Shown: positions 33,211 to 45,448 of the stretch, in pieces | How positions within the stretch are numbered: position 1 is the first letter of the stretch | Layout: the number at the start of each line of letters is the position of its first letter | Source of the DNA: Anagrus nilaparvatae | Lineage: Eukaryota > Arthropoda > Insecta > Hymenoptera > Mymaridae | NCBI GenBank assembly: GCA_022575985.1 | Contig: JAKSXM010000231.1 | Coordinates: 2,792,501 to 2,856,500 of the forward strand | Reading direction: 5' to 3' | DNA length: 64,000 bases | Translations under genes and position numbers: made by a program | Notes under the pieces: generated by a model | Database searches by the model: none | Seen by the model: the letters and a program-made list of their open reading frames with translations, nothing else | Told to the model about the DNA's origin: nothing

Positions 33211-35054
33211 TCATTTTTCTCCTTCTTCGTAAACTTGCAAAACTGTTTCCATACTCGGTCTGTGATTAGGAGCGTAATTAAAACATTTACTTAAAGTATC
33301 CCTTAAAAACAAAGGAACTGCTGTTAAATCTGGCTTTGTATGTTCATAATATAAACGTTCTTCATCGTATGGATTAACGAAATCGTACCAGATATTCCAT
33401 TTTTCACTGTATAATTGTACTAATGTTATTGCTACTGTCCAAACGTCACTTGCTGGTGTTCGACTATAACCGAAAAGCACCATTTCTGGGGGATTATATC
33501 CCATTGTACCCAAATTATATCCAGTTCTGTCAAATTCTTTAGCTTCTTCGGGGGTTGTATATTTTCCAAGGCCAAAATCAATGATTTTAACAAAATTATA
33601 TTTATTAACAAGTATATTATCCGGCTTAATATCCCTATGAATTATATTATTCTTGTGCAAATATTCTATAGCTTTGGAAATTTGTTTACCAATTTCATTT
33701 TTACTTTTCAGATCATACTTTTTATCTTCAAAGAATAAAGCATCCCATAAACTATTGCCTTCGAAAAATTCCAAAAACAAACTGTAATAGAACTTTTCTG
33801 GGCTAACAAACGCAATAGATACACCATACAGTTTTACAATGTTTTCGTGAGAAGAATCTCTCAAAATTTCAATTTCTCGTAAAGTATTTACTTCTTCAGA
33901 AGGATTTTCAATTTCCAAAGTTTTTATTGCAACCTCCTTACCATTCCATAATCCTTTACACACACGGGCTTGTCCACCCTCTCCCAAAAAGCAATCATCC
34001 ATTTGCTTATATTCACCCTCGTTGATGATTTTTACTTTTAAATTACGTAATTTTTCTAATTTTTTATTCTTCTGATCAGATTCTTCTTCTCCAAAAACTT
34101 TCTGCAAAAAAAAGTATTTAATTTATCGATTAATTTAAAATAACTTGTTTGATATTCATAGAATAAAATTTTAAATTATGACATCTACACTTAAAAAAAT
34201 TCCGCTTGTGGCTAGCGGATTTTTTTTTCCTTGCAAACAATTGCAAATGACTTCAAACGTAAAGAAAATTAGAAAGAAAAAACATTTTTTCTTTTCTTTT
34301 TCCAAAATTTTTTCAAATCTCATCATACCGATATATGCATATCCCAAGCAAGTGGGCAAAAATTATTTTTTTACTTTTCTTTACGTTTCAAGTCATTTGC
34401 AATCGTTTGACGAAAAAAAAAATTCTGCTAGCTACAAGCGGAATTCCGATTGCGTCAAGCGGATTTTTTTTTCAGTGTAATAATTATTGTTGGCAAATAA
34501 AGATTATATTCGTTTGTAGCAAGAGTTATCATACAGAAATAAAAGATGTGCAAAAACAGCCAATCTCGTACGCAACTCTCGTTTTAATTAACCGCAGATA
34601 ATTAAAAAAATGGTTTAGTTTGATAATCTTCATTGCAAAAATGATCTGTAAACGGAAAATTTTTAAATCCAGTCATTTTTAAAAAGATCAATGATTTTGA
34701 ATCTTTAAAAATCTGATTCGATTCAATTTTTTATTGTAAACGGAAAATATTTGAATCTTTTAAAACGGTTGGTTACCAGCTTTTGCAAATAATCTAGTTT
34801 TTTTTTAATGGTTCTAAATGATCTTTTCCAAGTGAATTCTTTTTTTTGTATATTAACGGATTTTTGTGAGTTTGGATTGTAATTAGAAAAATGAACTAAT
34901 GACAATGAATTAAATAATTTAAAATTACTATTGAATTAATATAATATAAAAAAAAAAATTTTAATTAAAAAAATTGTAAACTTATTTTTTGAATTACAAA
35001 ACTTACATAAAAGTTGACGAATATCACAAAAAACACAAAAATCGTAGACCTCAT
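33211..35054 (-). CDS. Secreted protein kinase (TKL/Ser-Thr type), catalytically complete
   Basis: Two exons, 35054-35007 (MRSTIFVFFVIFVNFY) and 34101-33211, join in phase 0 to 312 residues. Without exon 1 the kinase frame has no ATG at its start; with it the protein gains a signal peptide, probably cleaved after YKVFG. The kinase domain covers about residues 50-305. All key residues are visible: glycine loop LGEGGQARV, VAIK lysine (about 76), an alpha-C glutamate in LREIEIL, HRDIKPDN (171 on), DFG (191-193), a PPE in place of APE, SDVW and HRPS. It should therefore bind ATP and phosphorylate Ser/Thr (or Tyr). The sequence resembles TKL/MLK-like kinases, without extra domains. A kinase routed to the secretory pathway is unusual for a TKL-type domain and suggests an effector acting outside the cell. 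A TATA box lies about 60 bp upstream, and the 905-bp intron contains a MITE (34186-34479). Confidence 0.88.
34186..34479. mobile_element. 294-bp MITE in the kinase intron
   Basis: The left end TACACTTAAAAAAATTCCGC and right end GCGGATTTTTTTTTCAGTGTA are inverted. TA at both tips suggests a TA target as in Tc1/mariner-type MITEs. The inside has GTTTGCAATCGTTTG-like and poly-T segments shared with other copies. Confidence 0.65.
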
Positions 35055-35112
35055 CTTCTTTTTTCTAATTATGCAAAATTATAAAAAAATTCGTGTTTTT
35101 TAAATTCTTTCA

Positions 35113-35122
35113 CTTTTATATA
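35113..35122 (-). promoter_or_regulatory. TATA box of secreted kinase gene
   Basis: On the minus strand TATATAAAAG lies about 60 bp before the ATG at 35054. This supports the signal-peptide exon as the true first exon. Confidence 0.6.
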
Positions 35123-35439
35123 TTGCAGAACAATAAAGATTGTTATCAATGAATTTTAGTTTATTATATAAATAACTCATTTTTATCCAGCACGTCGTAA
35201 AAAATAATTTAATAATTACAAAGCACGAATTTTGATAAAATTAAAAAAATTATTTAATAAAAACAGTATAGCAGATAAATCACAAATTTGATTAGTTTTA
35301 TATAAATTTTTAAAATATTTATAACGTATTAATTATCGTAATATAAAATTTACTAGGGCAATTTTTTACATTTTTCATAGTATAATAAAGTTTCTTTTTG
35401 TCAAAAAGTTCTTCAAAAAAACATTTTTTAATGACTAAG

Positions 35440-36300
35440 AAAATTATAAAACTTATGATATGTGACCCCACTGATTATTAGAAAAAAGATCCTTTTACCG
35501 CAAAAGGATTATATAATATAGAGGTAAAAATTTTGTAGCGAATGGAATGGAAAAAATCAGTTTATTTGAGGCTGATTCCATGTGAAACGTACGTTGACCT
35601 CCAGATGGGGTCTTCCGATTGGGCTGTAACTTTGCACAGGTGATTATACATATAAAATGTCCTCACTCCCAAAATTTTACGTCGTAAAATCGTTTCTAGC
35701 CGTCTCTGTGAATTTTTGAAAATTGGGACCGATTTTAAAGCTACGGTTTCGATCGGAAATTTCCCTAGCTATCCGAAATTCTAAACCGTTTTTTTAAATT
35801 TTTACGTGGAAACCCGGAAAATTGGAAAATGAGAGCCGTACCGGCTGTAGCCCATAACTCAAAACCCGTCACTTCGAATAACTTCAAACTGGGAGTGGAG
35901 ACTGAGTATTCCATATACTTTCACCTGGTATTAATATGGGTATGGGTATTTTCACATACGGAAAAGTTATAACGATAATAAGTGAAATTTTCCGATTTTG
36001 AAAATGCAAATTTAGCGAAAAAAGCTATATTTATATGCAAATTTAGGCAGAACCGATTTCATATGTAAAATTTATCATAAAATAAATTCTTTTTAATGCC
36101 TTTAAACCTTTTCTATTGATATATATAGTCAATTCTACGAAATTAGTTTTTATAAGAAACCATTCAAGTAATTCTTAGTGAAAATGACCTAATATAGGAA
36201 AATGAATGTCTGGAATTTTGAAAAATCAAATTTGCCTGGATTTAGTATGTTAAAATATGACACCTTACAACCAATTTTCATGGTTCTGGATTAAAAATTT
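35440..36300. other. GC-richer unclassified stretch, probably interspersed repeat
   Basis: ACGTTGACCTCCAGATGGGG, TTTCTAGCCGTCTCTGTG, TAGCTATCCGAAATTC and CCGTACCGGCTGTAGCCC give this region a base composition unlike its flanks. No ORF, TIR or second copy is seen in the window. Confidence 0.35.
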
Positions 36301-36339
36301 TTTAAATAGCAGCTGTTTTTTTGTTAATTTTTGTTAATT

Positions 36340-36859
36340 TTTTTATTTCTTAAAGTAAAATATTTTGAGAAACAAAAGTTCAAAAAATTAAGTATCCGAT
36401 TCGAGATATCGAGTAAAAACCATATTTTCAGATATTACTACTTTCATTGAATTAAATGAGGTATTACATAAAAAAAAACAAAAAAAATTTTGAAAAAATT
36501 AAGTAACAGATCCAAAAAATTACTTTTAGCGTGGTTCCTAAAACTAGTGCTCCTATAGAAATAAATTAAGTACTACGTCCAAAAAGAAAAAAATTTGGTG
36601 TTTTTTGTATTTTTTTGTGACAAAAATTTTGAGAAAAAAAATTTCAAAAAATTAATTTTTAGATTCAAGATATCGAGTAAAAACCATTATTTCAAATACA
36701 AGTACTTTCATGGAAATAAATGAGCTATTACATCTAAATTAAAAAAAAAAAAAGTAGTTTGAGATTTCTTGATACAAAAATTTTTGAAAAAAAAATTAGG
36801 TCTTAATACCACAATGGTTGTGAAATATCGCTAGTTACCCACATACATACATACATACA

Positions 36860-36899
<40 letters not shown>

Positions 36900-36990
36900 G
36901 ACTTTTTTTAAAAACCGGTTTTCTAGCTTCCTGAGGTCCCAAAACGTGCTTATATGCCAAAAAATCAAAAATCAAAATTTGACCCATCAA
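36340..36990 (-). mobile_element. HINE-like element, copy 4 (3' truncated)
   Basis: Three 155-bp type units are followed by TTACCCACATAC, a (CATA)n/(CACA)n microsatellite (36840-36896) and the core AAAACCGGTTTTCTAGCTTCC. The 3' stem-loop is missing, and the 5' palindrome is degenerate. Confidence 0.55.
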
Positions 36991-37988
36991 AATTTGACTA
37001 GAACCAAGCCCACAAAAATGTTGCTGAAAAAACATAAACAATAATCAAAGTAAAAATAAAAAAAAAAAATTAATTGAATTAAACAGTTCATAAATCTAAA
37101 GTCTATAATTATTTCCATTGTGATAGTTAAAAATTTATTTAAAGTATTTAAAAAGACCCTTTTTGAAATAACATGCATTAAAAATTATGTCTACTATAAA
37201 TAACATACAATAAAAATCTACAGTTCATCAATCAACCCCAATAAAATAGTGTATAAAAGCAATCATATTACGATCAAGAAAATTGCCAAACCCTCTTTTT
37301 TTTATATACATGTGTACTAAAATAACGAAATATGACTTTTTTTGACCGAAGACAAGATTACGTATAAAAAGCAGGCAAATAAATAAATGTTTAATAGATG
37401 ACTAGACATACTATAATTTTGAGAAAACCCTCTAGAAGAAAATAGTAATAATAAAAAATAAAAGAAATCAGAGAGTATAGTCATTAGCCGGTTAATCATG
37501 CGTTATCGTGCCTGAGTGTGTGTGTATGTGTGCTTAATGTTGCGTCAATGAAGGAGTGACTTTTGCACGAGTATTATGTATAAGCGTGCCTATACTACTT
37601 AAATATAAGAAAAATATACTAATACATAATAAAGGGGAGTTGAAAAAAAAATTTCTCTCCCTTTTTGAATTTTACTTGGCACGATGTCAATATTGTCGAC
37701 GTTCAACAGATCACGCACTATACACTAAAGGCAATTTATGACTTTTTTCTGCATTTTTTATTTCTTATTCATAAATATATATATGTATTTATATTGTTGT
37801 CATGATGAATTAAATAAGATTTTTTGACTTCAATGATCTTGAATTATCTGTTAAATTTATAGTTACTAGAATAATTATCTATTTCTAGACAAATTTTACG
37901 TAAAAATTTAATTTTAATTTTTTGATAGCAATTACATTATTTAAGACTAGTTATTTTTAATTAACATTTTATTCGCAGAAAATTCGTT
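36991..37988. other. AT-rich DNA, no gene seen
   Basis: Short ORFs on both strands overlap one another and carry no feature. A small GC-richer part lies at 37500-37570. Confidence 0.4.
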
Positions 37989-38291
37989 TACACTGAAACC
38001 ACTACCGGATTTTAGGTTGCAACTATCGGAATTCTGCTTGAAGCAGACAATTTTTTTTTTCTTTTGAATGGTTGCAAATAACATAAAACGTCACGAAAAG
38101 TTCAAAAGAATCATTTATTTTTTGTACGAAAAGTCCCATTATATCACGGTACTCTCATTTTAAATAAGAAAAACTCATTTCTTAAAACTTTTTTTTATGT
38201 TACAAGCCATTTGCAATTATTTAAACGAAAAAAAATTTCATCTCTCATAAACGGAATTCCGGTAGGAGCAACCGAAATTTTTTTCCAGTTT
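37989..38291. mobile_element. Copy of the ACACTGAAAAAAA MITE family
   Basis: TACACTGAAACCACTACCGG on the left and CCGGTAGGAGCAACCGAAATT then CCAGTTTA on the right are inverted. The inside shares TTGCAAATAACATAAAACGT and poly-T segments with the copy at 34186-34479. Confidence 0.55.
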
Positions 38292-39879
38292 AAGTATACT
38301 GCCTATAGGAGAAAGGGGTTTTTTTTTTATTTCAAAATATAAATGCATCTTAGTTTATGTTTCATTATCCTAGATTTAGGTGAAAAAATAATATATGGTT
38401 ATTTATTCCCATTTTTAATAAAGTAGGGGCTTAAAACTTTTGACAATAGGTTAATTAGAAAAAAATGAGAATTAAAATTTATTCTCTTTTTGTATTTAAT
38501 AGCGCTGGCCTGCCTGCACTCGAGTTTGATATTTATGTATAAAACTTGGTGCAATATTTTCTGTACTCATTGTAACTACCAGAGCAAAAGATATAGCATC
38601 GGGCAGCACCTTTAGCACCTTAGGTTTCTTTAGATGGGTAATAACGCTAGAGATTTACTTTTATCGAAACTTTCTAGTTATACTTTGGGTACTATTGCTT
38701 TGTCCAGATGAATAAAAGCCTATTTAAAACAATAAAGTTATTCTAAAAAAATAACAAAAATTATATAAAATTTTTTAATGGCAAGAAAAAACCAAAATTG
38801 TCTATTCGTAAAATCAAAGACAGAAAAGGAAAAAGTTGTTTGTGGCTTTATAGACTTTTTTATATAACTATATATATGTATGTGTGTATACAGAGCCGAC
38901 AAAAAGGCGAGAGAATTTCCTGAAATTCTTTCTAAGGGTCTGATTGCTATCATTATCGTTGAGTGAGTTGAAAAAAATAAAAATAAAAAAAGAATGGAAG
39001 AATAAGTCAACGAGAAAGACAGATAACATAAGCTTTTCTGAATAATATGTCTATGGATCATTTCACGTCAGTTGGTTCATTCCGAAATTTTGTTTGTTTT
39101 CAAATAACCAAATATTACCTCTAACTCGTTCTTAGTATTTTGGGGTCTTTTTAACATGTAACATGTTTATAAATAAGCTTATTTGGGGAATCTGAAAATC
39201 GAGGAGGGTTCAAAAGTATCCCATTTAGTGAAGGGGTGTAAAATGGGAAAACTATTTAAAAGAAAAAAAATTTTGACTGCCACAGGCGGAATTCCGGTAG
39301 CGGTATCCGAATTTTTTTTCTGTGCAACCTTTTTGGTAACCTTTTTCTATAACTTCATTTTTTAATACTTCTAATTTGTATGGTCATGTATGTATCATGC
39401 ATATTAAAAAAATGAGTAAACCATAAATTTTAAAATTGAGGAATAATATTTAACTGCTATACCAACTAAAATTTTAAAGTTTAAAAAAGATTTTCCTTTA
39501 ATTTTCTGAAAATTAACAAATTATTTGCAATATTAAATTTTGAGTCTCCTTAATAATCTCAATTTTTTTAAAATTGAATAGTTTATTGAAATTGAATTAA
39601 ATTATTTCTGACTTAAAAAAAATAAAAAATTTAATTTTTAATTATCGACCTGTTAACATAGAATGCCTCATATATAATTTTATACCTATATTTAAATTTA
39701 AAAAATTCATATTATGTGTTTAAAATGCATTGAATAAAAATGTCGTTAATTGAAAAGAAAGTTTTTTTTTCTATCTCTCAGTGTACATAATCAAAGAATT
39801 AAAATATATTCAGCAAGTAGAAAAAGTGTTTGATATGGTCAGACGAGTACCTATCGTATATTATACACATAAAGGAGGG
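38292..39879. other. AT-rich DNA with a MITE fragment, no gene seen
   Basis: The ORF at 38738-39061 (minus) is low-complexity and hydrophobic and is not convincing. Confidence 0.4.
39255..39330. repeat. Fragment of the ACACTGAAAAAAA MITE family
   Basis: ACAGGCGGAATTCCGGTAGCGG and CGAATTTTTTTTCTGTGCA resemble the right half of the copies at 34186 and 37989. The short ORF at 39183-39365 runs over it. Confidence 0.4.
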
Positions 39880-40146
39880 ATCGCGCATAAAGAGGAATAA
39901 GCGACAATCAGTGATACATTCATCTACACTATTTTCTGGCTCTTAAAATTATTTTTTTATTAATAAATTAAAACTTGTAATTAAAACGTTCCTCTGTATT
40001 TGATTTACCAAGTTGATAAATTCTGACGTGTAAATAAGTATTAATTAACTGTAAAACAAACATCGTAAAAGCAAAGCAAGTATAGTAAAGCTAAGTACAC
40101 ACTCTCTAAATCTCATCTCTAGATATTTCAGTGCTCATTGTCAAAG
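39880..40146 (+). promoter_or_regulatory. Possible untranslated first exon and promoter
   Basis: A stretch with TCAGT initiator-like motifs and CTCTCT runs ends in CATTGTCAAAG followed by the consensus donor gtgagtaaa at 40147. No coding frame is apparent, so it would be a 5' untranslated exon of a plus-strand gene. There is no transcript evidence. Confidence 0.3.
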
Positions 40147-40240
40147 GTGAGTAAATTTCTCTATTTGTGTTAAATCCAACGATATAAATGTATGTAGAGA
40201 AAGTTGTAGAGTAGTATAAAGCAAAGCACTGATCGATGTG

Positions 40241-40254
40241 TCGCCATGACAACG
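40241..40254 (+). promoter_or_regulatory. X-box-like (RFX) site
   Basis: GTCGCCATGACAAC fits the known RFX X-box form of two half sites around AT. It lies about 100 bp after the putative donor at 40146, in a pyrimidine-rich promoter-like stretch. One short site could be chance. Confidence 0.3.
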
Positions 40255-41129
40255 TATCCGGTCTCTCTGACTATCTTTCTCTTGTACATTTAACTCCTGG
40301 AAACATTAAACTATCTCTCTTTCTTAATTTAGGAAAATTCCCTATTGAGCTTACACAAGTTAGGTATGTGCTCTTATAGAATTATATAGTTTTATCCTGT
40401 TCTTGGCTTCCCGCATCCCTTTCGGCTGCTTTGGTATGCGATAGCCTTTTCCTTGCTGGTTACACGATTACACAAGACTTCATTTTCATTTATCATTTAC
40501 TCAATATGTTTTCAATTTAATAATATGTTTATTTTGTCACTGATTTTAATTTATTTGTCATTTGTTACATTTTAATTAAAATATTGTTCGTGATTACACT
40601 GGGGTATTAAAAGTAAAATTTTGATGGATGAAAAATTTTGTACCTTAATATGATATTCAGATTTACTTTGGTTGCTGAAAGATTTATGTTATAAACGCAA
40701 ATTTTGAGCTGGTTTATGGGCAAATTTATTTAAAATTTACCAGCAATCCAAAAATTAAGAAAATTTAGGAATACTTTCCAAATTAGGTATACCTTATAAG
40801 CCAACCCATAGCAGACTCAAATAAATAAAACCCTCCTATTAAATTATGAAATTTCAAATAAATAATTCAATTTTCTGTCAGACACGATAACAGAAATCAC
40901 AAATCATTGACAGAAAAAAAAAGTTTATTTTTCCAGTAAAATTAAAATCTAGGTTTATAAGCTATATTGACATTGCGTAAACATATGAAAAACCGATGGA
41001 ATCTATAGATAATTCACATGGGATGTCATAGCCCATTAAATATAAATCGTCTAACACATCATCATAATATATACATATAAAATCCTTAGTATAAATAATC
41101 GTTTATTGATTAACAGTTTGACTGCGCAA

Positions 41130-41400
41130 GTCGAGTTAACTATGGCTAATCTCTCTGATTTGTAACGCCTCCGCCCAACGTTTCAAAAAGTTAGATAGAA
41201 AGAGTAAGGAGATAATATAATATATAAACGTATATAGTGAAAATATTCCCCTAACTGCACCCGGAATTAATATCTCGCGAGTTAGCACCCCAAAATATTA
41301 CTCTCTCTTTCGATTAACCTTTTTCTTTCTCACTCACTCGAAACGGAAATGAGCACGCGGATGCTTACGCTCTTAGCTCTTCTCCACTAATATGTATACG
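41130..41400. promoter_or_regulatory. Promoter/enhancer-like GC-richer island
   Basis: This stretch is richer in G+C than its surroundings and contains CCTCCGCCC, repeated CTCTCT and CTTTCTCACTCACTC tracts (GAGA-factor-like on the other strand) and TATCTCGCGAG. No ORF is supported. It looks like regulatory DNA. Confidence 0.3.
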
Positions 41401-43307
41401 TTAATAATTTAATATGATTTACGCGCTATTCGCAAGAATTTCTACCTTTTTTAATTTGGAAATTTCAAAAAGTCAGAAAATCATTAATCGATTCAATTAC
41501 AGAATACCTTCGTGACAAAATTACAAAGTTGTTATATTATTTCCTTTTTTTTTTTTAATGAAGAAAATGCAAAAGTTCGTCTAGCTTGTTTTTTCAGCTC
41601 GGTTTTCAGATTTTTCAATTAATTATTATATCTTGTTATACAGAAATAAAATTAAATTGAAAGACTTACTCGCCTCGTTTTTCCTTTTATATTATTGAAA
41701 TTTACAAGGAATATTTCATTTAAAATCAATTAACTCTTTATTTATATCATTTTTTCGCTGCTTTAAAGTTTTCAATTCATTTTCTTTACCATGTAAAAAA
41801 AAGAAAAAAACTATTTTTTACATTTTTTTTAACATTTTTATTTACATTTTTTACATTGAATTAAAAGGTAAAGTAAACAATTATGTGGCTCAATCAAACC
41901 ATACCGTAATAAAACGGAATAATGATCGCGTTTTCAAATCTATTCAAAAATAATTTATACTGCTAAAAATAAGCCTCAATGTCATTATTTAGCTCCTAAT
42001 ATTCAGTCCTCAATTTCTAGTAGCAATTTTCATTTTTTGGCCATTTTTAAAAAAAGAACGAAAAATGAGTATTAATTTTTCTTATTTTACCTATAAAAAA
42101 TTCACGTTACCGTAAAAAATTATTTCTTAGGTCTGAATAGGAAGTTTTAGTTTTCCGTAAAATCTCATTTTTCTTAAGTCGATTTCTATGGATGACAAAT
42201 CCTCTGATAGAACTCAAATTACTGATGCTTTACGATTTTTTTACGAAAAAAAGAAACCGATGGGTTATTGCGTTTTGAGAGCTCTAGTTCCAAAAATAGT
42301 AATTTTTAAGGCATATTCTACAATCATCCGGTAAACTCTTGTAGTCGTCTGCTAGAAGTACGGGAGTAAGTAGTGCAAACTTGACATAAAATAAATACAC
42401 ATGTTTATTTTAATTTATCATTTAATTTTGGCTGGAGCCACTATCTTGCGGACCCCTAGCGGGCGACCGCAAGAGAATACCAGGTGATTGTAGAATGTGC
42501 CTATAGGCATATTTTATAAAATGCTAACTTTTCAACCTAAACCGTATTTTGACTGGAGTATATGCTTTAATATACATAAAAATAAAATTGCTTTCTTTTC
42601 AAATTCGCTTTTGTAAATAAGCTCTCTTTGAGAGATAATATTTTATTTCCGGTTCCGATAAACTTTTGAAATTTTACACTAGAAATTAAAAAGACTTTTC
42701 TTTTTACAGACAAAAATTAAACATTCGGCAATAATGTAATAGATACATCAAAGTCAATAACTATCCGCACGAAGCGCAGTTATTTCTAGTATTTATATAA
42801 ATTATATAAATATAAGTAAAAAATATTGTGTTGTAATATCTAAACACCGATGAACATAAACTGTAAATTTTCTCGAAAGAGAAATGATATACTAAAGGTA
42901 TATAAACGTATTTCTAAAAAAGTTTAACATCTATTGATTTATATATATAAAGAAGTATAGTATAAATATACTTTTCATTATACGCTGCAAAAAAGAACTA
43001 CTTTCTTACTTTCGGGCGATCTTTTTTTCGCTGTTAATGAAAAACTATGTGTTTAACACGGGAAAAAATTTAGGAATTTTCACTTTCAATGCTGTCTGCA
43101 CTCGTTCGCTACGCTCACTCGTGCATACAATTGCATTGAAAGCTAAATCCTATTTTTTTCCCTTGTTGAACAAATAGATATTTCTTCTTAGAAGATCTCT
43201 CACTTTTTTCGACCCGCATCGAGATCGAAAAAAACGCGTTTTCTCCCCACTGAGAAAGAAAAATTTCGTTTTGTCCATGGAAACAAAAAAAGTATACCCC
43301 AGATCTA
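41401..43307. other. AT-rich DNA, no gene seen
   Basis: Includes a repeat-like stretch near 43010-43160 (CTGTCTGCACTCGTTCGCTA, then CACTCGTGCA) and a patch GGACCCCTAGCGGGCGACCG near 42450. No ORF is supported. Confidence 0.4.
42868..42887 (+). repeat. TTTCTC-GNRA-GAGAAATG hairpin motif, copy c
   Basis: TTTTCTCGAAAGAGAAATGA keeps the stem and has a GAAA loop. The downstream sequence is less similar. Confidence 0.4.
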
Positions 43308-43381
43308 AGTTTACCATTCTCGGCTTCGCCTCGGATGCTAATATTGCTAATTAACGTGCTATCTGGGCCATTCTTTTTTTT
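43308..43381. repeat. AATGGCCCAAATCGC palindromic repeat, reverse copy
   Basis: AGTTTACCATTCTCGGCTTC, GCCTCGGATG and ATCTGGGCCATTCTTTT are the family in reverse orientation. A further repeat (43382-43555), related to 4815-4935, follows directly. Confidence 0.45.
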
Positions 43382-43757
43382 GCTCCCTTGGTTAAAAATG
43401 TACTATTACATATCTAGGGCAAAAAAAGCCTATTTCCTGCCCTAGGGAGACGGCTTTTTTGGCCATTATATGTAAAACTATATTTTAGAACACGGGACAA
43501 AATATGGGGTTCAACTTTTGCATGCTGTCTGCACCGAGGGACTATCGTCTTGGAAATCACAAATTTGATTTTTCGTGATTTTTTGTGATTTTTTTGGGTA
43601 AAAAACTGCTAAATATTATATTGAATAGTAAAAAATAAATTTTTGAGGTCTAGGGTGAATTTTTGCTCATTTCCAAAACTTTCCGCCCCGGCTTTAATGA
43701 GTTAAATGGAACACTAATCTTAAATTTCATAACAATTTTGAAGATATATCAAAAAAG

Positions 43758-43765
43758 TATAAATA
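43758..43765 (+). promoter_or_regulatory. Possible TATA box before small coiled-coil ORF 1
   Basis: TATAAATA lies about 100 bp upstream of the ATG at 43863. In such AT-rich DNA this may be chance. Confidence 0.3.
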
Positions 43766-43862
43766 CATTTCCAAACACTTAGTAATACATATTCTATTGA
43801 GATAAGATAAATTAGTTAATTAAAAAAATTAAAACAACTAGTACGTATTTTAAAAAGTCTGA

Positions 43863-44075
43863 ATGTCGAATCAGAAAAGAATGGAACGTAAATACAAAGA
43901 CAAAATCATTAAAATAGAAACAGAAATCGAAAATATTACAGAGGTGCAAAATTTAATGCTCCAAATAATGTACGAGATAAAAAATGATACGAAAGAGTTA
44001 CTAAATAGTGCCAAAAGTAATGCAGTGGTCGAAAAAGAAAGCCAGGCTAAACAAAATATTGAAGATGTCGAGTAG
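43863..44075 (+). CDS. Small coiled-coil protein 1 (unrecognised)
   Basis: Single-exon ORF of 70 residues with an ATG start. Residues 8-50 are a strongly charged heptad-like helix (MERKYKDKIIKIETEIEN, then VQNLMLQIMYEIK), followed by a polar tail. There is no signal peptide, cysteine pair or known motif. The support for it being a gene is the paralogous ORF at 46991-47230, which matches over about 40 residues in the same order (MESKYKEKIKKIESDVEN, then MQNKILMAMQEIK) with mostly conservative changes. The DNA downstream also matches loosely. Function is unknown; a dimerising helical protein is plausible. It could also be an exon of a larger gene or a relic of a mobile element. Confidence 0.5.
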   Translation: MSNQKRMERKYKDKIIKIETEIENITEVQNLMLQIMYEIKNDTKELLNSAKSNAVVEKESQAKQNIEDVE

Positions 44076-44640
44076 ATGGTGCGAAGGTTTAAGTTTCAAA
44101 GAGATAAGAAATATTGAACTTGAAATTTGAAAGCTTGTTCATATTTTTAAACAACTTGTGATTTAAATTTATCTTAACTGAAAGTGTACATTTTTTTACA
44201 ATCACTTTATTTTAAAGTGTAAAAGAAATAAATATTTAACAAAATTCTTCGGAAATTTATAAAATGTAGTAGTGATTTAGAGTCTTTTATTTACGTAATT
44301 AGTCATAAAAAATAAAATTTATCTAGTTGATAATTTAAATGAATCATATTGTTAAATTTTTGTAATCTTAGGACCTTCACTTTTGTCGAGCGAAAATTTT
44401 TTCTGTAGTGTGAATATTAAATAAAAATTTTATTATATATACCTATGACGTATATTACATTATATTCTTATATTTTATTATATTAACCTTTAATAACTAT
44501 TATTAGTTAACATTAACGGGTTGGTAAGATAGAACAGTTACCGACATTAGTTTTTTGGAAATAATTAATTTTGTTATTCATGTAAAAATTTGAATTTTAT
44601 TTCATCCACTCCGTAATTAAATTCTGCATCGATTAAAAAA

Positions 44641-45448
44641 TACCCTGCCAACTAGCTGGTACTAATGGTTCCTCAAACAATGAGCTTAATACTTCAATAT
44701 GCAACTGATATCACCGATTACAAGCATGCAATCATACATACATTTCTATTAACTTTTAAAAGTTTATTTTATTGATCAAAAATTTTGGAACAAATTTACA
44801 AAAAATTAATTATCAGATCGAGATATCGAGTAAAAACCATATTTTCAAATATAAGTACCTTCATGAAACTAAATTAAGTACTACACCCAATAAAAAAAAA
44901 AAAAAAAAAAAAAATATTGCAGTTTTTTTCATTTTTTTGTTTTTTTCATTTTGAGAAAAAAATTTTGAAAAAATTCGGAATCAGATCTAAAAAAATACTA
45001 TAAACGAACTTTTTAAAACTAGTGCTCTCATAGAAATAGATTAGGCACTACGTCCAAAAAGAAAAAAAAAATTGGTTTTTTTGTGACGAAAATTTTGGGA
45101 AAAAAATTTTCAAAAAATTAATTATCAGATTCGAGATATCGAGTAAAAATCGTACTTTCAAATATAAGTACTTTCATGGAAATAAATGAGGTATTACATC
45201 CAAATTAAAAAAAAAAAGTAGTTTGAGATTTTTTGATGAAAAAATTTTTGAAAAAAAAATTAGTTAGGTCTTAATTCTATAATGATTGTGAAATTTCACC
45301 GGTTACATACACACACACACACACACACGCACACCTACTTTTTTTTAAAACCGGTTTTTAGCTTCCTGAGGTGCCAAAACGTGCTTATATGCCAAAAAAT
45401 CAAAAATCAATATTTGACCCATCACAATAATTCCTCATTGAGGAATCA
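44641..45448 (-). mobile_element. HINE-like element, copy 5
   Basis: The left edge carries the 3' stem-loop (TGCCAACTAGCTGGTA) and GGTTCCTCAAACAATGAG. Two to three 155-bp units, an (AC)n microsatellite at 45303-45330, the core and the 5' palindrome TTCCTCATTGAGGAA follow. An A tract (44892-44913) lies inside. Confidence 0.6.

Noticed and set aside
34178..34601. ORFs of 100 and 88 residues
   Set aside because: They lie in the MITE inside the kinase intron.
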